The notes under the pieces were generated by a model. That model saw only the letters and a program-made list of their open reading frames with translations, was not told where the DNA came from and did no database searches. The position numbers were made by a program, and so were the translations under genes. 16,775 nt of DNA from Gymnopilus junonius (lineage: Eukaryota > Basidiomycota > Agaricomycetes > Agaricales > Galerinaceae): NCBI GenBank assembly GCA_015501075.1, contig JADNYJ010000660.1:1-16775 (forward strand), written 5' to 3'. Positions 1-7,065 of the stretch are shown one piece after another (within the stretch, counting starts at the first letter, position 1; every line of letters begins with the position of its first letter).

Positions 1-523
1 ATCTGGAGTAACTTTCTCGGACTCTTCGCGCTGTAGTCGACGGTCAATTGTACTCCTGACTGCAATATCTCCCATGAGGACACATTCAAGCGCATCAAGC
101 AGAATTTGAATATGTTGAGGCCCCCGCATTGTTTGAGGAACAAGAATGCGGAAGTCAAACAGTTCCACCTGCGCCTCTAGGCTAGACAGGACAGCGGACA
201 TAGCGACGAAAGCACTGAGCCATGCAGCAGAGAGAAGGTATGCTGCCACAGTGTATCCGATAGAGAGTCTTGGGGCTCCTTCAGGCCTTTTGTACGCCAA
301 AAGTAGCATTGTAGTGTCATATCCCATTGCCATGATAGCGAATATAGGATTCAAGCATAACTATGACAGATTCTCAGCACCTATTTCATATACATGTTCG
401 AATGGCTCATACCGACAGAATACCGCAGTCTTGATATGCCAAAGCCAGAATCATAATGGCGACACAGAGCGATACGCCATGAAGAATGTTGATGGATCTC
501 GTCAAGGACGTAGTGGATGGCAT
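1..523 (-). CDS. Multi-pass membrane protein, N-terminal part (runs off left edge)
   Basis: I do not recognise the family. The reading frame starts with the ATG at 523-521 and has two exons in view: 523-413 and 360-1. A 52 nt intron (412-361) has a GTATGA donor, a GCTGAG branch-like site and a TAG acceptor. The 157 visible residues contain three clear hydrophobic segments (about residues 16-37, 38-60 and 73-95) and a weaker fourth (about 121-138), followed by a charged tail rich in Arg and Glu that continues past the window. The start is supported by an in-frame stop just upstream and a TATA box about 70 bp upstream. Small tetra-spanning proteins without a known role are common in mushroom genomes, and this one fits that pattern. 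The intron joins the frames in phase 0 between Ser37 and Leu38. Function unknown; the C-terminus is not visible. Confidence 0.6.
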
Positions 524-590
524 ACCAGGGTATCCTCAGCGACCAGCACCAAGTTAACCGCCACTGGAGACTCTGGAATGACCACGTAGC

Positions 591-597
591 TTATATA
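591..597 (-). promoter_or_regulatory. TATA box of the left-edge membrane protein gene
   Basis: On the minus strand the sequence reads TATATAA, 68 bp before the proposed ATG at 523. That leaves room for a start site near 560 and a short 5' leader. Supported by position and motif only. Confidence 0.4.
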
Positions 598-712
598 TGT
601 CGCCGACGACCTGTTTCGGATCCATCAAGGTTATGCACACTTCTGATGGTGGGATACTGCTGTGCTAAAATGGACCTTGATTCACCGGAATGCCAATCAG
701 TAAGTGGCGTAT

Positions 713-724
713 ATAGGCGCCTAT
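713..724. repeat. 12 bp perfect palindrome ATAGGCGCCTAT
   Basis: A perfect inverted repeat, each half ATAGGC/GCCTAT, about 190 bp upstream of the left-edge gene's start codon. It could be a binding site for a dimeric regulator, but a 12 bp palindrome can also arise by chance. Confidence 0.35.
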
Positions 725-1817
725 CAACACATCTTCTGCAACCCAGCATACCAAAATAGCAAGGGATGGGTGTAATTAGATGCAGTCTGATATAGTTCAT
801 TCACTTATTTGTTAAATTCTTGGAAATTGTATGTCCCGATGTCTTCGGATACAGTTCTGGACTGATTTCACAAGGATGGCCAGTCTTGTTGAAATTTGAT
901 AGCTATGGCGGGTCCGGGTCCGAGAGAACAAGAGCACTGCCATGCGGTGACGAAAGGAATCCCCATATGTGCAGCCATGGAAGACATTAGAATCGAGATT
1001 TAAGAATGAGATATTCTGTCATGACAGAAGCAGTGCATAGCCCTGCGTCTAAAACTTTAGCGAGCGCTAGATGATGAAATTTGTTTGTGTATGCTAATAC
1101 AAGATGGCAATACTGCATGTGACCCGGAAGCTGGCCAACCCCGGAAGCCGGCCATTTCGATTATTGCACAAGTTCCCAACCGTTTTCCTCGATTCTTTCT
1201 TTACTATGGGCTTTATATGCCAGATAACAGCTTAGATATCAATTATTGAGTGAGGAACCGCTGTCATGGAGGAGAAATAGCCAAAGGAGGCACGAAATTT
1301 TGACGATGTCATTGATTTGTTAAGCTAAAAATAGCCACCGCGACAGTTTGCGATCCCGCACTTCAAATTAGAAAGCTTTCCATTGCAGATTTCTTTGTAA
1401 ACATATATTTCAAGTGTTGGTCTAGACATTTGAAGAGATTTCCGCCTTGTATATCGACTGAACTACCTGAAATTCTAGCAAAGAATTGCACTAGTCAAAA
1501 ATTGTTATTGCTTAGCCCAATGAGAACTCCGACCCCATTTAAAGAGCCAATCCACCAATTCCACAGAATACCATCTTCTAAGATGTTTTTAATACTCCAA
1601 GCTCTGTGCTCAAAACCTTGTATTATTTTTATGATTCATTATTGGTCCCTGATGCTGCCCATCTTCGAAAGATACCAAATTTTGATTGTAACAATACAAA
1701 ATAGGATATCTGAGGAAGGAACAGATTTCACTGTCTGGAACCCCTCTAGAATTGTAGCCAGGGTTCGTATCTATTAGGTTCATAACTTTCCTACAGGCGG
1801 GACAGTAAGATACAATA
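725..1817. other. Gene-poor stretch, no gene recognised
   Basis: No reading frame on either strand shows a family signature, and open frames are short and broken. The only structure seen is a short direct repeat at 1123-1154. The composition is A+T-richer than the flanking genes. It probably holds upstream sequence of the left-edge gene and intergenic DNA. Confidence 0.5.
1123..1154. repeat. Two near-identical 15 bp direct repeats
   Basis: CCCGGAAGCTGGCCA (1123-1137) is followed at once by a second copy with one change, CCCGGAAGCCGGCCA (1140-1154). The GC-rich CCGGCCATTTC at the end of the second copy recurs at 2466-2476 beyond the MITE-like element. Confidence 0.5.
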
Positions 1818-1915
1818 GGGTTGTTCAGAGTAGACGATTTCGACTTGATTTCGAGTTGATTTCGAGTTGATTTCGATTTGATTTGAGCTTTGATTTCAAC
1901 GTCGGCAAGTGCGGC
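1818..1915 (+). repeat. Left terminal inverted repeat of the MITE-like element
   Basis: This arm is 98 nt. After the terminal GGGTTGTTCAGAGTAGA it contains about five head-to-tail 11 bp units of the form TTGATTTCGAG and variants, then a unique inner block ending GCGGC. It has one more 11 bp unit than the right arm, which accounts exactly for the length difference (98 versus 87). Confidence 0.8.
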
Positions 1916-2305
1916 AGTGAGAGTGATTGATCCGACAGAAGGTCTCGGCATCAGCACGTGCACATAAACAAAGCGGCGCGTCATGCGCCCTCCATGATCG
2001 ATAACGCCTGCAGGTACAGATGATAATCTCGACACTTTTCTTTGCTTTCCTCCCCCCGTTAGGCATGCCAAACCAGACAAACAGGCAGCAGGCGGCAGAT
2101 GGACGTTCTGGAGGCGATCTTGAAGAATCTGTTTCTGAGTCGGCATGGGTATATGAGGGGTATATCGCGGCGATTCGGGGTGGGTAACGCGTCTAATTGA
2201 AGCTGTCAAAGAGTACGTATGCGTCTCCCTGTGCGTGCAGCGCGTTCAAGCTCCGCTGTTTGTTGATCAAAGCAGTCGCAGCCATCTCGGAATTATGCGA
2301 GCACG

Positions 2306-2392
2306 GCCGCACTTGCCGACGTTGAAATCAAAGCTGAAATCAAATCGAAATCAACTCGAAATCAAGTTGAAATCATCTACTCTGAACAACCC
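2306..2392 (-). repeat. Right terminal inverted repeat of the MITE-like element
   Basis: This arm is 87 nt. Read on the minus strand from 2392 it repeats the left arm with a few substitutions and one 11 bp unit fewer. Confidence 0.8.
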
Positions 2393-2463
2393 TAATGAGT
2401 ACAGGCAGGTAAATAGCTGGATCACGACCAAGGCATCACTCGGCCGGCTGAACAGGGCCCGTC

Positions 2464-2488
2464 ACCGGCCATTTCAGAGGTGGCCGGT
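2464..2488. repeat. GC-rich hairpin, 8 bp stem and 9 nt loop
   Basis: ACCGGCCA (2464-2471) and TGGCCGGT (2481-2488) are perfect reverse complements around a 9 nt loop. It lies 70 bp outside the right end of the MITE-like element. No gene ends here, so a terminator role is not indicated. Confidence 0.45.
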
Positions 2489-2998
2489 TTCTTTGTAAAT
2501 GCTAATTCTGGACACCGTCCTTAAAAAAATTCATTGTAGGCCATCGGCTACTAAAAATCATGGAAATTCGAAAACTCATACTTGAGATACATGTCTACAC
2601 TATTATGAGGTCGTTTTGGCTAAAGGATATGCATGCTAAAGAATCTCGAACTCGCAATCGGAATTGGCCGCTTCAGGGTCACATGCAGTAGCTCCGAAGC
2701 TGTGTTGGCTGTTTCTCGCGAGCATGCTTGATGACCTCAGACCTTGGTCTTTGACATATGTCTTCTCACCAACTCATCATCCCAGATCTAATCTTAGGGA
2801 CCAATTGGAATGAAACTGTCCAATAGGTCGACATGCAACCGTTTATTAGGGTGCAGAGCTCATATCTACAAGGTATAGTCAATACAGATGGTCTATGGTA
2901 CAAAATCCAGAATAAATAACGCTAGTACACTGGGAGCAGCAATCATATCGCTCCTATGAAGTTCAAGTCATAGGATATAGGGAAGAAAGAACATGGCC
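2489..2998. other. Intergenic DNA with probable 3' region of the downstream minus-strand gene
   Basis: No coding frame was recognised. On the minus strand an AATAAA hexamer (plus-strand TTTATT at 2842-2847) lies about 150 nt past the stop of the basic-protein gene and could be its poly(A) signal. Nothing else stands out. Confidence 0.35.
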
Positions 2999-3589
2999 TC
3001 ATTTTCGACTCGACCTGCGCGGCCGAGGGCTATGTGGCTGCGAACGAGAAGAGCCTTGTCGGTGGCTGCGATGGCTGGATCTAGCCGACGTAGTAGATGG
3101 TCGCAAAGGCGGCCGAGTGGGCCTACTTCCAAGGCTCTTAGAAGACTGGTAGCTGGGTCTCGTTGATCCGCCTCCAGGACGTTTACGGGACTGCAGCTTC
3201 TGACTGGGCTGGCTCTGCTTCTTGTCCTTTCTAAACCCGAAAAGTGAGAAGATGCTTGTCCCACTATGTGCAGAGTACTGTTTCTTCTTCGCATCCCGAC
3301 GCTTCCGCTCTGCCTTGGCTGCTTTCATTTCTCGCATGCCCTGCAGATCAACAGCAACTCGTCAGCACGAATCAAAGAGTTCCCTGTATTGCGATCCCAC
3401 CTTGGACCTCAGATCCTCATTTCCTATGAGAGTGCCTCTCATTTTGGCCAGCCATCCGTGCATAGTCGATGGCGGGGGAGTCCGTCGTCGACCGTCGGGA
3501 TGGAACTAGACATCACGTCCGAAAGGTATGTCAGCGAACTTTAAGCTGAGGATTGGACCACCAACATGAGAGGCCCACTCAATCTTCAT
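2999..3589 (-). CDS. Small basic Ser/Arg-rich protein with conserved N-terminal segment
   Basis: Three exons give a 156-residue protein: 3589-3566, 3505-3401 and 3340-2999. Both introns are 60 nt with GCTGAC branch sites (donors GTTGGT and GTGGGA, acceptors TAG and CAG), and both fall in phase 0. The ATG at 3589 is the first in frame after an upstream stop. The head (about residues 9-60) holds the ordered part: a HPDGRRRTPPPS block, then MHGWLAKMRGTLIGNEDL and a Lys/Arg/Ala-rich helix with REMKAAKAERKRRDAKKK. The GTLIGNEDLR-type segment faintly resembles short CsbD-like stress proteins known in fungi; I consider that only a possibility. The tail (about 75-156) is low-complexity and very rich in Ser, Arg, Pro and Gln, so probably disordered and nucleic-acid or nucleus associated. 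Function unknown; the gene model is well supported by splice logic, the family is not. Confidence 0.6.
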
Positions 3590-4615
3590 GGATATGGACG
3601 AAAAGAAGGTTTAGATGAAGATAGGTGTTCAGCTTAGAAGAATGATTCTGGGGATCGAGAAAAGATCAATGTCGACAATTACGAGCACAGGGTTCATAAG
3701 GCAAGTGCAGTTCCCATTATGTAATGTCACCTCGTTGCAGACGTGCATCATGAATCATGTTTTCTTCACGCCGCTTCAAGTCCACGTTTCTGACCCACAA
3801 GGGCATGTTTTTGAAGCATTTCTTGAAGATCCTCTTTTGGATGTCCATCGACTTTGTGATTTTCTTGCAGTATCCATCAACTGTGGCTCCCTCGATCAAA
3901 GCGGAATATGACTGTCTTTCTTCCATCCACCATGGCAAGGGTTCAGTGCATTTCGAAGGTAACATAAAATCGCGACTCTCAAATTCCGAATTCCTACACC
4001 TCTTTACGCATTTAATTTTTGTTTTTCATAGTGAAGGAAAGTATGCATGCAGCAATCTTCCATTCCGTTGGCCACGCTACGTCCGCTGTGTGCATTGCAG
4101 AGATGCAGACAATTAGCGCTTATAGGCTGGAGTGACCTCTGTAAAGCCCGGTTACTTGTTGCCCCGAAGAGGAACGAGGGGCGCCTATGTTCGGACAACA
4201 TATAATAGAATGCAAGACATCAAGCGATTTGCTCAACGTGTTCACACTGCCATGGGACGTTTTGAGGATTCCGAAGTTGAGTGTCCAAATAGGCACCCCA
4301 CGTGTACTATTCATTTTAGCGGAAGGCACGGAAGCGTGTCTATTCGCGGACTGGCATCGCCTCGGCTGTGATCTCACTAGATCTACGTGAGTTCCTGAAG
4401 GCTGACACTGCTTCCGCATTTTTTATCTTTTCGAACTCTGAGCTAGGCAATGGTGCAAACACTCGACGGGAGTCTCTTTCTCCGCTACGACTCGGTAGTG
4501 CTGGAGGCCGCTCTTGTATTCGAGCAGGTACATAACGAGAGCGTCAATGGACGAAAAAATCATCCAAAAAACCCATCTCAAGTCGAATCCAGTCGAAGGC
4601 TCAACTTAACAAAAA
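3590..4615 (+). other. Unresolved stretch with coding-like fragments between two divergent genes
   Basis: This 1 kb region separates the basic-protein gene (minus) from the phosphatase gene (plus). Several plus-strand segments look protein-coding, but I cannot join them into one frame. An exon-like block at about 3871-3958 is followed by a plausible intron (GTAACA donor, ATAG acceptor at 4030), which opens into a block ending at a TGA at 4126-4128. A second frame at about 4160-4389 runs in good amino-acid composition to a GTGAGT donor-like site. A third runs from about 4447 to 4527. Neighbouring genes carry single-base indels, so a real but frame-broken gene is possible, as is a decayed one or chance. 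It must also hold the promoters of both flanking genes. I recognise no family. Confidence 0.25.
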
Positions 4616-5300
4616 ATGGTCTGGAAAAATATCAATGCTGTCATCGAAAACAGGCTTTTCCTGGGAAAGTCAGTGGCTCTGCTTCATGGTTGCTTCTGCC
4701 ATATATCTAATGACTTTTATAGCATCATGGCGGCCAAATCAACGCGTTCTCTGACTGAGAACAGAATTACGCATATTTTGTCTGTTTGCTCAGACCCCAT
4801 TCCCGCAGAGGCCCCTGAAGCGGGTATCGTTCACAAGCGCATCGCGGTTGAAGACGTCGATTACGCAGACCTCCTCATCCATTTACCCTCGGCTTGTCAG
4901 TTTATTGACCAAGCTCTGAGGTCTGGCGGTGTTGTTCTTGTGCACTGTGTTCAAGGCATTTCCAGAAGTGCTGCAGTTGTCGCTGCTTACTGTGGGCCTC
5001 TTTGTTGTACATAAATGCCTTTGCTCATTTTTGTTCCACAGTAATGTGGTCACGCCGAATTCCTGTGGCTCAGGCGCTCGACATTGTCAGAAGTGGTAAG
5101 AAATAGAACTTGTGAAAATGAGGCTTCTATTCTTATCCTTATATTCAGCACGCGACCATATATGGCCAAACCCGGGCTTCCACGAGCAGCTCGTCCTTTT
5201 TGAGCTCTGCCAATATGCACCGTCGATGAGCAACGGTATTTATGTCAATTGGCGCACCAGATTGGAAAACAGGCTTCGTGCGGAAGGTATCAGAAGGTAG
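4616..5300 (+). CDS. Dual-specificity protein phosphatase (small DSPc type)
   Basis: Removes phosphate from Tyr and Ser/Thr of protein substrates through a phospho-cysteine intermediate. Four exons (4616-4668, 4723-4991, 5042-5095, 5149-5300) encode 175 residues; the exon sum of 528 nt is an exact multiple of three. The introns are 50-54 nt with canonical ends. The product is almost only the catalytic domain. It starts with the family opening INAVIENRLFLGN, a substrate-recognition strand, then RITHILSVC. The signature HCVQGISRSAAVVAAYLM has nucleophile Cys93 and phosphate-binding Arg99, and the likely general acid is Asp62 or Asp64. A tail after Pro134 carries FHEQLVLFELCQY, typical of the last helix. 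The start ATG has a good AAAAATGG context. There is no targeting or MAPK-binding domain, so the substrate cannot be named. No sign of damage. Confidence 0.93.
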
Positions 5301-5533
5301 AAACCTTTGGATTCTTCGTGCGAAAAATAGTTGACTGGTCGACTTAATGAGCCTGGTTTCAAAATTTCTTGATCAAATCAGATCTTTCTTTCTTTCTCGC
5401 CCGCACTTCTCTCCCAAATTGTGTAGATTGTATGCTTTTAGTCACTGGTCTTCGTTCTTCCGAGTTTCGTTTTGCTTCTTTTCGACTTATGTTAATGGTA
5501 CCTATGTGTCTAGTACTTTGTTCCTAATGGTTA

Positions 5534-5539
5534 AATAAA
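5534..5539 (+). terminator. Putative poly(A) signal of the phosphatase gene
   Basis: AATAAA lies 234 nt past the phosphatase stop codon, after a T-rich stretch that fits a fungal 3' untranslated region. No other AATAAA was seen between this stop and the next gene. Confidence 0.4.
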
Positions 5540-5660
5540 ACCACTTTTTGTCAAACAGACTTGATGCCTGGGTCCCGAGCAATTCACGATATTAGACACG
5601 CATCAGATTGAGTCAATATTAATGCAAGCTGCGGACTAGGCGGGTCCGCGCAAGTAGGAT

Positions 5661-5673
5661 GGTGTTGAACACC
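5661..5673. promoter_or_regulatory. Inverted repeat GGTGTT-G-AACACC upstream of ARF
   Basis: A perfect 6+6 inverted repeat with a 1 nt centre lies about 70 bp upstream of the ARF TATA box. The symmetry and position fit a dimeric activator or repressor site. No known factor is claimed. Confidence 0.35.
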
Positions 5674-5744
5674 TGTCTAATCGGTGCGCAGACAAAGCTG
5701 CGCCAAGTTGACACAGACAATACGTGGCGATCGAGCGGAGGACA

Positions 5745-5750
5745 TATAAA
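5745..5750 (+). promoter_or_regulatory. TATA box of the ARF gene
   Basis: TATAAA in the context ACATATAAAGGG lies 156 bp before the ARF start codon. It is followed by a strongly CT-rich leader (about 5840-5900), a pattern typical of highly expressed fungal genes. Confidence 0.6.
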
Positions 5751-5905
5751 GGGAGGAAGAAAAGGCGGGGAACGTGTTTGCCCCCAGCGGAATTTCAAAT
5801 TGTGGGTCCCACGCAAACAGACGACAAGCTGAGCATCATTCGCTGTCTTCTTCAACTCCTACTTACTTTCCACTTTCCAACTCTCTCTCTAATTCTACTG
5901 CAATC

Positions 5906-6725
<820 letters not shown>

Positions 6726-7065
6726 TTGATATCCGCTTTACAGTCTGAGTCTGGGTACCTTATTGGCGTTGTTACACGTATCACGTTCCCCTCACGATAC
6801 CGAAGACCTTTTTCACCACTGTTTATATCGCTTTCAGTCCATCCCTTACTAGCTCTTCCATTTTCCCAGGCAACTTCCATTTTCATTCTTCTGCCTCTTA
6901 CCGCTCTTCTCTCGTCTTGCTCTGGCATGTAGCCCAAAAATCACTCTTTCTTAGACTAGTGGTTAATATTTTACATGCTATAGTTTACAATCCACAAAGT
7001 GAACGGAGAAAGTGAACGCGCGTAGCGCATATTCCGTATGAGTAAAATGTCACAGGGTCCGGTCA
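6726..7065. other. Convergent 3' region between ARF and SEC15
   Basis: This 340 bp region holds the 3' ends of both genes. The only structure seen is a short direct repeat, AAAGTGAACG, at 6996-7005 and 7009-7018, next to GCGCGTAGCGC. Open frames here are short and give no family signature. Confidence 0.5.

Larger units (their letters stand above)
1818..2392. mobile_element. MITE-like non-autonomous DNA transposon, 575 bp
   Basis: The two ends are long inverted copies of each other. The left arm is 1818-1915 (98 nt) and the right arm 2306-2392 (87 nt). Both begin GGGTTGTTCAGAGTAGA from the outside and run inwards to the shared inner block GTCGGCAAGTGCGGC. A TA dinucleotide lies directly outside each end (1816-1817 and 2393-2394), as expected for the TA target duplication of Tc1/mariner-like elements. 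The roughly 390 bp between the arms has no recognisable transposase, so the element would need an enzyme supplied elsewhere. The arms are nearly identical, differing mainly by one 11 bp unit and a few substitutions, which suggests fairly recent activity. The superfamily assignment rests on the TA flank alone. Lys/Ser/Asn-rich open frames crossing the arms are artefacts of the repeat. Confidence 0.7.

Noticed and set aside
78..88. CFT2 (residues 78-88) as an active nuclease
   Set aside because: The metal-binding HxHxDH motif of CPSF73 is replaced by SHGDLAHC, as is normal for CPSF100; this is not an unusual loss. Numbers here are residue positions in the CFT2 protein, not window bases.
146..589. 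Plus-strand open frame of 147 codons at the left edge
   Set aside because: It is antisense to a better-supported minus-strand membrane protein with a proper intron; its peptide lacks hydrophobic or domain pattern.
1811..1825. Telomere-like TAGGGTT at the element ends
   Set aside because: TAGGGTT occurs once at each outer end and is not tandemly repeated, so it does not indicate telomeric sequence.
1610..2209. Long minus-strand open frame, 199 codons
   Set aside because: It runs through the left MITE arm, giving a Lys/Ser/Asn-rich repeat peptide, and has no family signature; it is an artefact of the 11 bp units.
2235..2498. Plus-strand open frame of 87 codons
   Set aside because: Same repeat-derived peptide from the right MITE arm; no other support.
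5347..5538. Plus-strand open frame of 63 codons after the phosphatase
   Set aside because: It is T-rich 3' untranslated sequence ending near AATAAA; Phe/Ser-rich peptide with no signature.
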